A DNA stretch of 64,000 nucleotides. Source: Abyssibius alkaniclasticus (GTDB lineage Bacteria; Pseudomonadota; Alphaproteobacteria; Rhodobacterales; Rhodobacteraceae). Every line of letters begins with the position of its first letter. Positions within the stretch are counted from its first letter, which is position 1. The notes beneath the pieces were generated by a model that worked only from the letters and a program-made list of their open reading frames with translations, made no database searches and was not told the origin of the DNA. The translations under genes were made by a program, and so were the position numbers. The stretch is taken from assembly GCF_020447305.1 (NCBI RefSeq), contig NZ_CP095732.1, positions 2,760,501-2,824,500 on the forward strand, given 5' to 3'. This document shows, piece by piece, positions 45,567-53,245 of this stretch.

Positions 45567-46454
45567 ATGAGCGATAAATCCAAACTGCGCCACTATATCG
45601 ATGCTTTGCCGATCTGGCTGTTGCCCAAGCTGCTGCGCCCGCTGCCCTTCCGGATGCGGGTGCGCTTTGGGGCCTGGATGCTTTCGGGCGTGTTGCGCCA
45701 TGTGCCAAGCCTGCGCAAGCGCATCACCAACAATCTTGACCATGTCTTTCCCGATATGCCCAGGCCCGAAAAACGCCGCCTGCTGCGCAACATTGCCCGC
45801 AATATCGGCCTTGGCTTTTTCGAGCTGATCTACAACTCCGAATACCAAAAGCGCACCCATGAGATGCGGCTCAGCGGCGATGTGGCCACGCTGGATGCCG
45901 CCCATGCCGAAGGCCGCCCGGTGCTGCTTGTCTCGGCGCATTTCGGCCAGTTTGAAGCCGCGCGCGCCATGCTCGGGCCGCGCACCAAACCGCTTGGCGC
46001 GCTTTACCACCCCGCGCATAACCCGGTGTTCGAGCGTATTTACACCCCTGCGCTGGCAGCGGCTGGCCCGATCTTTCCGACCACGCCGCGCGGCCTGGCG
46101 GCGCTCAGCAAGCACCTGAAAGGCGGTGGCTTCGTCGCGCTGCTGCTTGACCAATATGCCGATGATGGCGTGCCCATGCCCTTTGTCGGACGCATGGCGA
46201 AAACCGGGTTGTCTATGGCGCGGCTTGCGCTCAAGAACAACGCGCTGATCGTGCCGCTGATTTGCGTGCGCGGCGATGACGGTGTCACGATCGATGTGCA
46301 GATCGCCCCGCCGCTTGCCAGCACCGATGCGCTGACAATGACACGTGAGTTGAACGATTTCATGTCTGCCGAGATATTGAAACGCCCCGAACAATGGTAT
46401 TGGCTGCACCGGCGCTGGAAAAACATGCCCACCCAAGACGTTGAAAACACTTAG
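45567..46454 (+). CDS. Lysophospholipid / lipid A-type acyltransferase (LpxL/HtrB family)
   Basis: A 295-residue inner-membrane acyltransferase of the LpxL/HtrB family. The catalytic H(x)4E motif is SAHFGQFE near residue 130, followed by GALYHPAHNPVFE near 148, the LDQYADDGVPMPFVG segment near 195 and the terminal PEQWYWLHRRWK. Such enzymes add secondary acyl chains to lipid A or acylate lysolipids. It is 54 bases after the DUF938 gene. Confidence 0.88.
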   Translation: MSDKSKLRHYIDALPIWLLPKLLRPLPFRMRVRFGAWMLSGVLRHVPSLRKRITNNLDHVFPDMPRPEKRRLLRNIARNIGLGFFELIYNSEYQKRTHEMRLSGDVATLDAAHAEGRPVLLVSAHFGQFEAARAMLGPRTKPLGALYHPAHNPVFERIYTPALAAAGPIFPTTPRGLAALSKHLKGGGFVALLLDQYADDGVPMPFVGRMAKTGLSMARLALKNNALIVPLICVRGDDGVTIDVQIAPPLASTDALTMTRELNDFMSAEILKRPEQWYWLHRRWKNMPTQDVENT

Positions 46455-46501
46455 ATTTTCAGGCGCCCCTGCCCCAAGGTAAAATTTTTTCAACATTTCT
46501 C

Positions 46502-46548
46502 TTGAAAGTCTATACAGGATATCCACTTATGTTAATGTTAATAACATT
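46502..46548 (+). promoter_or_regulatory. Promoter with palindromic operator before DUF2852 gene
   Basis: TTGAAA (46502-46507), 17 bases, ACTTAT (46525-46530) make a credible sigma-70 promoter in an AT-rich patch. A perfect dyad AATGTTA-A-TAACATT (46534-46548) covers the expected start of transcription, so a dimeric repressor site is likely. The protein that binds is unknown. Confidence 0.5.
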
Positions 46549-46568
46549 TACATCTGAAAGGAACACAA

Positions 46569-47015
46569 ATGTCCGCCCCAGTCGAATGGCTAAAGAATAC
46601 CCAGACATGGCTTGATGGGCACGGGCCAATGGCCTGGACCGCCGCAATGGTGCTTGGCTTTATCTTTCTGTGGCCCGTTGGCCTTTTCCTTCTCTTTTAC
46701 ATGATCGGAACCAATCGTATGTGGAAACGCAGTCACGCACGTTCATGCGGCCATCGCCGCGGCTTTGGCAGCCAGACCGGCAATGTCGCCTTTGACAAAT
46801 ATCGCGACGAAACCCTGCGCCGCCTGGAAGAAGAGCAAAAAGCCTTTACCGGCTTTCTCGACCAGCTTCGCGCCGCAAAGGACCAGGCCGAGTTTGACGA
46901 CTTCATGGCAAACCGCGCCCGCCGCCCGGCGCCGCAAGCCGAACCCGAAGAGGATACGCGCAGCGCCTATACACCGCCCCGCGCCCCCGGCTTTGGCGAT
47001 GCCAGCCCGGCCTGA
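46569..47015 (+). CDS. DUF2852 family membrane protein
   Basis: A 148-residue protein with one membrane helix (about 20-45, WTAAMVLGFIFLWPVGLFLLFYM), a basic stretch, then a coiled-coil-like helix DETLRRLEEEQKAFTGFLDQL near 80-100 and a Pro-rich tail. It matches DUF2852 proteins of alphaproteobacteria, whose function is unknown. A clear GAAAGGA ribosome-binding site and its own promoter precede it. Confidence 0.82.
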   Translation: MSAPVEWLKNTQTWLDGHGPMAWTAAMVLGFIFLWPVGLFLLFYMIGTNRMWKRSHARSCGHRRGFGSQTGNVAFDKYRDETLRRLEEEQKAFTGFLDQLRAAKDQAEFDDFMANRARRPAPQAEPEEDTRSAYTPPRAPGFGDASPA

Positions 47016-47027
47016 CCACGGCCCCAG

Positions 47028-47048
47028 CCCCGCCGCCACGCGGCGGGG
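47028..47048 (+). terminator. GC hairpin between DUF2852 and RDD genes
   Basis: CCCCGCCGC and GCGGCGGGG form a perfect 9-bp stem with a 3-base loop, 12 bases after the DUF2852 stop. Only TT follows, so it is a weak or partial terminator or an mRNA end protector. Confidence 0.5.
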
Positions 47049-47072
47049 TTCACCCTGATTGCAGGAAAATCC

Positions 47073-47537
47073 ATGTTCAACGACGCATCCTACTCTGGCC
47101 CCTCCGGCCTGCCCCACCCCGAAGCCGATGCACAGTTTTACCGCGATGTGCCGCAACGCCGGCTGATCGCCTGGCTGTTCGATGCGGTGATCATCGGCAC
47201 GCTGGCCCTGCTCATTCTCATCGGCACGCTTGGCTTTGCCGCCTTCATTCTGCCGCTCGTTCTGGTGGCACTTTCCTTCGTCTATCGGGTGTTCATGCTG
47301 CAAACAGCTTCCGCCACGATAGGAATGCGCCTTGTGGGGATAGAGCTGCGTGACCGTCGCGGGCTCAAATTCGACCGCAAGACCGCCATTGCCCATACGC
47401 TGCTTTATACAATCGCAACCATCCTGTTTCCGCTGCAAATCCTGTCGTGTTACCTGATGTATTCCGGGCGCTACGGGCAGGGCTTGCACGATATGGCGCT
47501 TGGCACCACGGCCATTAACAGCCCCGCAAATTACTGA
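47073..47537 (+). CDS. RDD family membrane protein
   Basis: A 154-residue protein with the RDD family pattern: RRLIAWLFDAVII near residue 28 starting the first helix, a second helix at about 65-80, TIGMRLVGIELRDRRG near 88 and a third helix near 110-130. Function is unsettled in general; some members are linked to ion transport. An AGGAAAA site precedes the ATG. It lies 54 bases before the bpt start on the same strand. Confidence 0.85.
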   Translation: MFNDASYSGPSGLPHPEADAQFYRDVPQRRLIAWLFDAVIIGTLALLILIGTLGFAAFILPLVLVALSFVYRVFMLQTASATIGMRLVGIELRDRRGLKFDRKTAIAHTLLYTIATILFPLQILSCYLMYSGRYGQGLHDMALGTTAINSPANY

Positions 47538-47591
47538 TTGCAGCCCGTGGGCGGCATGTTAGGCTTGGTGCGAACTCACGGTTTTAATAAA

Positions 47592-48413
47592 ATGCGCCAT
47601 TCACTTCCAAATGCACCCCAGTTCTATGTGACGGCCCCGCAGCCCTGCCCCTATCTGCCGGGGCAGGTTGAACGCAAATTGTTCACAGCCCTTGGTGGCA
47701 CCGATGCGGCGGCGCTGAATGACAGCCTGTCGCATCAGGGGTTTCGGCGTTCGCAAAACGTGCTGTATCGGCCAAGCTGCGCAAACTGCAATGCCTGCAT
47801 GTCGGCGCGCATTCGTGTGGCCGATTTTGCGCCATCGCGCAGCCAGCGCCGCATCAACGCGCGCAACAGCCACCTTACCCGACTGACCCGTTCGGCCTGG
47901 GCGACCGATGAACAGTTCGAGCTGTTTTCGCGCTATCTGGCCGCGCGCCACGCCGATGGCGGCATGGCGGGTATGGATGCGTTCGAGTTCTCGGCGATGA
48001 TCGAGGAAACGGCCGTCAACAGCCGGGTGATCGAATATATCAACCCGATCAGCGGCGCGTTGCGGGCCACCTGCCTTACCGATATCCTCTCGGACGGCCT
48101 GTCGATGGTCTATTCCTTTTATGATCCGGATTACGAGCGCGACAGCCTTGGCAGTTGGATGATCCTGGACCATATCCGACTCGCCGCCGAGGCGGGGTTG
48201 CCTTATGTCTATCTCGGCTATTGGGTGCCGGGCAGCCGCAAGATGCGCTACAAGGCGCGGTTTGCCCCGCTCGAAGTGTTTTTCGGCGGCAAATGGAACG
48301 AATTGGCCAGCCCGGATGCGTTTGAAACGGGCCGCCATCCGCTGGAAAACGACCCGATTGCCGAACAGCTTGCCGCCATCCACCTGCCGGGAGGCGACTT
48401 TAACGGCGCCTAG
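47592..48413 (+). CDS. bpt: Aspartate/glutamate leucyltransferase (Bpt)
   Basis: A 273-residue ATE/Bpt-family aminoacyl-tRNA-protein transferase, which adds leucine to proteins with N-terminal Asp or Glu and so marks them for ClpS/ClpAP. Family marks: the N-terminal cysteine cluster [13 protein letters not shown] near residue 60, [11 protein letters not shown] before it, and [19 protein letters not shown] near 175. Start is ATG at 47592 ([13 protein letters not shown]), the common N terminus; earlier in-frame ATGs at 47538 and 47556 would extend into the spacer. It is convergent with the third TRAP operon, overlapping by four bases. Confidence 0.92.
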   Translation: MRHSLPNAPQFYVTAPQPCPYLPGQVERKLFTALGGTDAAALNDSLSHQGFRRSQNVLYRPSCANCNACMSARIRVADFAPSRSQRRINARNSHLTRLTRSAWATDEQFELFSRYLAARHADGGMAGMDAFEFSAMIEETAVNSRVIEYINPISGALRATCLTDILSDGLSMVYSFYDPDYERDSLGSWMILDHIRLAAEAGLPYVYLGYWVPGSRKMRYKARFAPLEVFFGGKWNELASPDAFETGRHPLENDPIAEQLAAIHLPGGDFNGA

Positions 48414-50773
48414 TTGCCGGGCAGCAGGTCGGGCACAATCGTCACGATTGACGGGAAGACCCACAGCACCGCCAGCGCCGCCACCTGAATTAGAACGAAG
48501 GGCATGACCCCACGGTAGATATGGCCGGTGGTCACGCCCGCGGGCGCAACCCCGCGCAGATAGAACAGCGCAAAGCCGAAAGGCGGGGTCAGGAAGCTGG
48601 TTTGCAGGTTCATGGCAATCATGATCGTCACCCATTTCGGGTCCAGATTGCCGCCATAAATGACCGGCCCCACAATCGGAATGACGATATAGACGATCTC
48701 AAGGAAATCCAGCACGAAGCCCAGAATGAACAGCACCAGCATGACCAGCAGGAACACGACCCATTGTTCATCGAAGCTGCGCAAAAAGTCCTGAATATAT
48801 TCCTCTCCGCCAAAGGAGATGATCACAAGGTTCAAAAGCTGGCTGCCGATCAGAATGGCGAACACCATCGAGGTGACCTTGGCGGTTTCGCGCACAACGG
48901 GCGTTAGCACCGCGTGTTTCCACAGCACATAGCAGGAATAAAGCAAGCCGCCCATTGCCGCCATATAGGCTACATAGGTCACGATCAGGCCAATCCAGTT
49001 CTGAAAGCCCGCCCCTTCGATATTGGTGCGCAGATCGAAATTGATGCCGACCAGCAGCATGATCACAATCGCAAAGGCGGTATACAATATCAGCTTTGGC
49101 TGGCCACCGACTTCGCCCAGTTTGCGGTAGGCAGCAAGCATGATGGCACCCGATGCGCCGAGCGCCGCTGCCGGTGTGGGGTTGGTGATGCCGCCAAGGA
49201 TAGAGCCCAGCACCGCCACAATCAGCACCAGCGGCGGGAAGACCACGCGCAGCATTTCATTGCGCCCCAGCCGTATGAATGCGGGTTTGAGCGCATAAAG
49301 TATCAGCGCAAAGCCCGGGCTGAGCCACAGGAAAGTGGCCAGCGGCGAGGTGAGCGGCCCCAGGAAAAGGATATCGGCCAGCAGCGCCAGCCCGATACCC
49401 GCCACCCCGACAAACAGCGGCTTGCGATCTTCATAAGGTGCCACGCCAAAAGCGGTGGTGAAGGTAATGGCCGCCAGCACCAGCATGATGATCACGCCAT
49501 CGCCAATCGGGGCGGCGTCCACCAAAGCCTGCGCGCGGGCGGCGGTCATTTCATCTTCGCTCAGCGTGCGGGCCTCCTGGTTTTCCAGCCCGCCATCGGC
49601 GGCGATCTGCGCGGCCAGCGCAACCGAACGGTCCCATTTGGCCTGGCCGTGGCGCTCGATCATCGCGGCCTGGCATTGTTCGGTCACATCGGTGCGCAGC
49701 TCTGGCTGGGCGCCAATATCGCGCAAGCTCGAAATATCCGATTGCTGCGGGCCAACGATATTCAGCGCGCCAAGCCCGATAACCAGCCCGATGATCGCCG
49801 CCGGGGCCACCAGAAACCAGGTGAGCCCGTGTTGCAGGCCACGGCCCGGCGCGCCTTCAACCGTGCCGTGAATTGGCGGGGCCTTATGGGGTTTCACCAT
49901 TGCATAGCCAAAGGCGTAAAGCGCATAAAACACCGCCAGCATGATGCCGGGCAGAATTGCCGCCTTGAACAGGGTGCCAACCGACAGAACCGCCGCTTCG
50001 CCAAGGAAGGTCAGCGCCGAGCCGCAGCCAACCGATTTGGCCAGATCCTCTTGCGCGGTCGAATAGATATCGCCCGCCAGCGTGCCCAGCAGCACGATCA
50101 CGATGGACGGCGGAATGATCTGCCCCAACGTGCCAGAGGCGGCAATAACGCCGGTTGCCAGTTCGGGCGAATAATTGTTGCGCAGCATGGTTGGCAGGCT
50201 GAGCAGGCCCATCGTGACCACGGTGGCGCCGACAATGCCGGTGCTGGCGGCAAGGAATGCCCCCACGACCACAACCGAAACAGCAAGCCCGCCGGGCAAG
50301 GGGCCGAACACCCGCGCCATCGTGGTCAGCAGGTCATTGGCAATGCGCGAGCGTTCCAGCGTGATGCCCATCATCACGAACATCAGCACGGCCAGCAGCG
50401 TTTCAATCGACGGGCCGGAGATGACCCGTTCGTTCATGCGGTTGATGATGAAGGACAGGTTGGCGTCCATCGCCTTTTCCCAGCCGGATGTGAACAGCGG
50501 CTCGGTCAGCAGCGGCAGGTCCGGGTATCGGAAATGGCTTATGGTTTCACGCGCCACGCCGCTATCGGTCAGCGCGCGGAAGGCTTCGGAATTGGTGTCG
50601 ATCACCTCTTTGACAAGCAGGCCCGCATTGTCGAGCCCGGCCAGAATGCCAAAGGAAATGATCGCCGCGCCGGAAATGGCAAAGGCGACGGGGAAGCCTG
50701 TCATGATGCCGGCAAACAGCATCACGAACACGATGATCAGGCTGATTTCAACGCCATCCATACCCAAAAACAT
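48410..50773 (-). CDS. TRAP transporter large permease, very long form
   Basis: A 787-residue DctM-family protein, about 350 residues longer than the norm. Usual segments are recognisable at the N-terminal end ([17 protein letters not shown] near 215) and at the C terminus ([15 protein letters not shown] near 735). Extra material lies in an early insertion (about 50-115, before the [15 protein letters not shown] segment) and in a large block of about 330-580 holding a charged soluble stretch ([18 protein letters not shown] ... [12 protein letters not shown]) followed by several helices. It is ten bases from its dctQ partner. Long DctM forms occur with alpha-keto-acid-type (TakP-like) binding proteins. 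Confidence 0.88.
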   Translation of the reverse strand: MFLGMDGVEISLIIVFVMLFAGIMTGFPVAFAISGAAIISFGILAGLDNAGLLVKEVIDTNSEAFRALTDSGVARETISHFRYPDLPLLTEPLFTSGWEKAMDANLSFIINRMNERVISGPSIETLLAVLMFVMMGITLERSRIANDLLTTMARVFGPLPGGLAVSVVVVGAFLAASTGIVGATVVTMGLLSLPTMLRNNYSPELATGVIAASGTLGQIIPPSIVIVLLGTLAGDIYSTAQEDLAKSVGCGSALTFLGEAAVLSVGTLFKAAILPGIMLAVFYALYAFGYAMVKPHKAPPIHGTVEGAPGRGLQHGLTWFLVAPAAIIGLVIGLGALNIVGPQQSDISSLRDIGAQPELRTDVTEQCQAAMIERHGQAKWDRSVALAAQIAADGGLENQEARTLSEDEMTAARAQALVDAAPIGDGVIIMLVLAAITFTTAFGVAPYEDRKPLFVGVAGIGLALLADILFLGPLTSPLATFLWLSPGFALILYALKPAFIRLGRNEMLRVVFPPLVLIVAVLGSILGGITNPTPAAALGASGAIMLAAYRKLGEVGGQPKLILYTAFAIVIMLLVGINFDLRTNIEGAGFQNWIGLIVTYVAYMAAMGGLLYSCYVLWKHAVLTPVVRETAKVTSMVFAILIGSQLLNLVIISFGGEEYIQDFLRSFDEQWVVFLLVMLVLFILGFVLDFLEIVYIVIPIVGPVIYGGNLDPKWVTIMIAMNLQTSFLTPPFGFALFYLRGVAPAGVTTGHIYRGVMPFVLIQVAALAVLWVFPSIVTIVPDLLPGN

Positions 50774-50782
50774 ACCCGACCC

Positions 50783-51679
50783 CTAGTGGATTGCGGCGGC
50801 TTTCGCCGCGATTTCGTCGTTCAGCACATCTTTGTCGAGATGTTTGTTTTCGCTTTCCGGGCCTTCGACAAATTCAAGCCAGGAGCGGTAGAAGAAGGCC
50901 GCGGCTTGAACCAGCATCATGCCCGCAAAGGCGACCATCATGACCTTGAACAGGAAATACGCATCAAAGCCCGAGGGTGACACGCCAATGGTTTCGACAT
51001 TCCAGCGCACGATGCCCGATTTGCGCAGCAGTTTTTCAAGCTCGTCGGAGGCCGAAACCGAGGGCGTGATCAGGTGGCGGAACATGTAATACCAGCCATA
51101 CATCCAGACCAGCACCATCGAGGGCATGATGAACAGCAGCGCGCCGAGCATATCGACCACCTTCTTGGCGCGGAAGGATATGCGCGAATAGACCAGATCC
51201 ACCCGCACATGGCCGCCCTGCACGAATGTATAGGCAACACAAAGCGTAACGATCAGCGCGTTTTCAGCCTTGAGCATTTCAGCCCACCAGCCAAGCTGTT
51301 TGGTGAAGCCAACACCGAACGGGCTGAGCGTAATGTCGGATACACGAAAGATTCGCTGCAAAAACACGATCATGGTTTGTTGCAGCACCATGAGCAGCCC
51401 CGCCCAGGCAAACAGGCGTCCGGTGGCATTGGCAAAGCCTTCGAGCGCGCGCACGGTGCGCCACAAAAAGGCGCGGTAGAACAGCCCGATCACGAAGATC
51501 GTCAGGAAAATGTCAAAAAACGCAAAGAACATCCGGCTCGAACCGCCATAGAATATGACGTAGAGCAGGTTTTCCTTGTCGGAAAAATCGAAGATTGATC
51601 CAAGATTGGTCAATACATATGCGATATCGGCATAGCCCTGCGCAATATGCTTCAGGACCCAGAAGAGGCCATCAATCAT
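50783..51679 (-). CDS. TRAP transporter small permease, long form
   Basis: A 298-residue DctQ-like subunit, nearly double the usual size. It has helices near 40-60, 75-100, 125-145 and 155-175, plus a C-terminal pair with a polar loop (VSASDELEKLLRKSGIVRW) and a final helix near 240-265. Start MIDGLFWVLKH at 51679; the frame continues upstream without a good ribosome-binding site. It matches the long DctM beside it. Confidence 0.85.
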   Translation of the reverse strand: MIDGLFWVLKHIAQGYADIAYVLTNLGSIFDFSDKENLLYVIFYGGSSRMFFAFFDIFLTIFVIGLFYRAFLWRTVRALEGFANATGRLFAWAGLLMVLQQTMIVFLQRIFRVSDITLSPFGVGFTKQLGWWAEMLKAENALIVTLCVAYTFVQGGHVRVDLVYSRISFRAKKVVDMLGALLFIMPSMVLVWMYGWYYMFRHLITPSVSASDELEKLLRKSGIVRWNVETIGVSPSGFDAYFLFKVMMVAFAGMMLVQAAAFFYRSWLEFVEGPESENKHLDKDVLNDEIAAKAAAIH

Positions 51680-51700
51680 GGGTAACTTTCGCTGAAAGCA

Positions 51701-51727
51701 CCTGCCCCGCACAAATGGCGGGGCAGG
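51701..51727 (-). promoter_or_regulatory. Stable hairpin between third dctP and dctQ
   Basis: CCTGCCCCGC and GCGGGGCAGG form a perfect 10-bp stem with a 7-base loop about ten bases after the dctP stop codon. It has the same position as the hairpin at 29369-29398 in the other P-Q-M operon and likewise lacks a T run. It probably sets a higher level for the binding protein. Confidence 0.72.
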
Positions 51728-51736
51728 GAGTTAAGC

Positions 51737-52831
51737 TTACATATTGCCAAGAACGCGGGTGCGCTGCGCAACATAGGCGCTGTCGGAAAGCGACATCCAG
51801 CCAGCGGCGGCCTTCATGCCGGCATTGACCGAGTCATGCACTTTCGCGAAAAGCGGATCGCTGCGATAGCCTTCCAGCACTTCAGCCGAGGCGGCGCCGA
51901 ACGCATCCCAGACATCATCGGTGAACTGGTGGGTTTGCACGCCAGCCGCCAACAGACGATCGAGCGCCGGGCCGTTATTGGCGATGAACAGCGAATAGTT
52001 GGCCTGATGGCCTTCAGCGGCGGCAATTTCAATTGCGCGCTGGTGGCTGCGGCTGAGCCCGTTGAACACATCGAGGTTGCAGCAGACCGAAAGCGCCGCA
52101 CCCGGCTCGTGGAAACCGGCGGGGTAGTAGTGTTTTGCCACTTCCTGCAGGCCAAGCTTTTCATCCGACCACGGGCCGATCCATTCGGTCGCGTCCAGCG
52201 CACCTGTTGCCAGCGCCTGATAGATTTCGCCGCCGGGCAGGGTTTGCACCGAAGCACCCAGCTTGGACAAAGCCTGGCCGCCAAGCCCGGGCATACGGAA
52301 TTTCAGGCCCTGAAAGTCATCGGCCGAGGTGATCGGGTTGCGGAACCAGCCGCCACCCTGCGCCCCGGTCTGACCGGCAATAAAATGCTTGGTGTTGAAA
52401 ATCTCGCCAACCTCGTGGTGCAGCTCAAGGCCACCCATCGAATAATACCAAACCATCATTTCCGGCGCGCTCATCCCCATTGGAACGGCGGTAAAGAAGG
52501 CAAGGGCCGGGTGCTGGTTCACGAAGTAATAGTCGGCGGCGTGATACATGTCTGCCTGACCGGATGAAACCGCATCAAAGCTTTCCAGCGCGCCCACAAG
52601 CTCGCCTGCGCCTTTGGCATCAATCATCAGCGAGCCATCGGTGATATCGGCAACCGAGTTTACGAAACGCTCGACCGAATCCCACACACCGGCCAGACCA
52701 CGGGGCCAGCTTGTGACCATTGTCAGTGTGGTGCTGCCGTGGCTTGCGGCATAGGCCGGCGCTGCAAGCGCGGTTGCGGCGGCTGCGGTGCCGCCAAGCG
52801 CACCCTTTGTCAAAAATGAACGACGATCCAT
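51737..52831 (-). CDS. TRAP transporter substrate-binding protein, TakP-like
   Basis: A 364-residue periplasmic protein with a twin-arginine-like signal (DRRSFLTKGALGGTAAAAT, cleaved near 29). The mature part resembles the alpha-keto-acid-binding TakP subgroup: GAGELVGALESFDAVSSGQ near 75, FFTAVPMGMSAPEMMVWYY near 115, then GGGWFRNPITSADDFQGLKF and MPGLGGQALSKLGASVQTLP near 180-205, and TEWIGPWSDEKLGL near 225. Start is ATG at 52831 with GGGAGAAAAC. First gene of the P-Q-M operon. The ligand assignment to pyruvate-like keto acids is by resemblance. Confidence 0.88.
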   Translation of the reverse strand: MDRRSFLTKGALGGTAAAATALAAPAYAASHGSTTLTMVTSWPRGLAGVWDSVERFVNSVADITDGSLMIDAKGAGELVGALESFDAVSSGQADMYHAADYYFVNQHPALAFFTAVPMGMSAPEMMVWYYSMGGLELHHEVGEIFNTKHFIAGQTGAQGGGWFRNPITSADDFQGLKFRMPGLGGQALSKLGASVQTLPGGEIYQALATGALDATEWIGPWSDEKLGLQEVAKHYYPAGFHEPGAALSVCCNLDVFNGLSRSHQRAIEIAAAEGHQANYSLFIANNGPALDRLLAAGVQTHQFTDDVWDAFGAASAEVLEGYRSDPLFAKVHDSVNAGMKAAAGWMSLSDSAYVAQRTRVLGNM

Positions 52832-53054
52832 GTTTTCTCCCAGTTGTTGGTGCGGAATCTGTTTTTTGAGTTTCTGGCTCCGCATGTGAACCGGAAGCTA
52901 AACGGCATGTCACATCATTGCAAATATTTTGACGACCCCTGACGACATTTTTTGGGCGAATTTACGAGACCCGCGTCATTTTGCCCATTTTTACTGCAAT
53001 GCAAGAAAAGTGCTAATTTCACCCCATTCGCGCAACATTGTTAAATTTTATGGG

Positions 53055-53082
53055 TTGACCCCAGTTTTTGGCCTGTTAGAAA
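53055..53082 (+). promoter_or_regulatory. Candidate ilvI operon promoter
   Basis: TTGACC (53055-53060), 16 bases, TAGAAA (53077-53082). Transcription would begin near 53088-53090, at or just before the ATG of the leader peptide, so the leader message may have no 5' untranslated region. The 220 bases upstream, to the divergent dctP start, are AT-rich and show no gene. Confidence 0.55.
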
Positions 53083-53089
53083 TTTCAGC

Positions 53090-53152
53090 ATGATGAACAC
53101 GCAGTTGAAAATTATTGTGGTCCTTCTAAGCACGCGCAGTCGCCGGGCTTGA
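53090..53152 (+). CDS. ilvL: Branched-chain amino-acid leader peptide
   Basis: A 20-residue open frame, MMNTQLKIIVVLLSTRSRRA, holding six consecutive branched-chain codons (Ile-Ile-Val-Val-Leu-Leu) at 53111-53128. It lies between the candidate promoter and a strong terminator in front of ilvI. This is the classical layout of ribosome-mediated attenuation: shortage of Ile, Val or Leu stalls the ribosome and prevents termination. No Shine-Dalgarno site is seen, which fits a leaderless start as reported for the trp leader of rhizobia. Either of the first two ATGs may be used. Confidence 0.85.
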   Translation: MMNTQLKIIVVLLSTRSRRA

Positions 53153-53174
53153 GTTTCCCTGTTTGCGACTGCGC
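53134..53174 (+). promoter_or_regulatory. Attenuator upstream hairpin (1:2)
   Basis: GCGCAGTCGC (53134-53143) and GCGACTGCGC (53165-53174) form a perfect 10-bp stem across the end of the leader frame; the leader stop codon is in the loop. A ribosome reaching the stop would melt it. I could not identify by eye the alternative antiterminator pairing with the terminator's 5' arm. Confidence 0.65.
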
Positions 53175-53177
53175 CGA

Positions 53178-53202
53178 CCCCCGCCAGAACGGGGGTTTTT
53201 TT
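53178..53202 (+). terminator. Attenuator terminator before ilvI
   Basis: CCCCCG-CCAGAA-CGGGGG, a 6-bp all-GC stem, is followed by seven T residues, 44 bases before the ilvI start. It sits inside the leader of the operon and so is a regulatory terminator. Confidence 0.92.
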
Positions 53203-53245
53203 GTAGCTAAAAGCGGTGGATGCCGCGCCAGATGAGGATGAGAAC

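Noticed and set aside
48914-50980. A 688-codon plus-strand frame opposite the third TRAP permeases
   Set aside because: It is His/Gln/Arg-rich nonsense that crosses two genes; the minus strand encodes DctM and DctQ.
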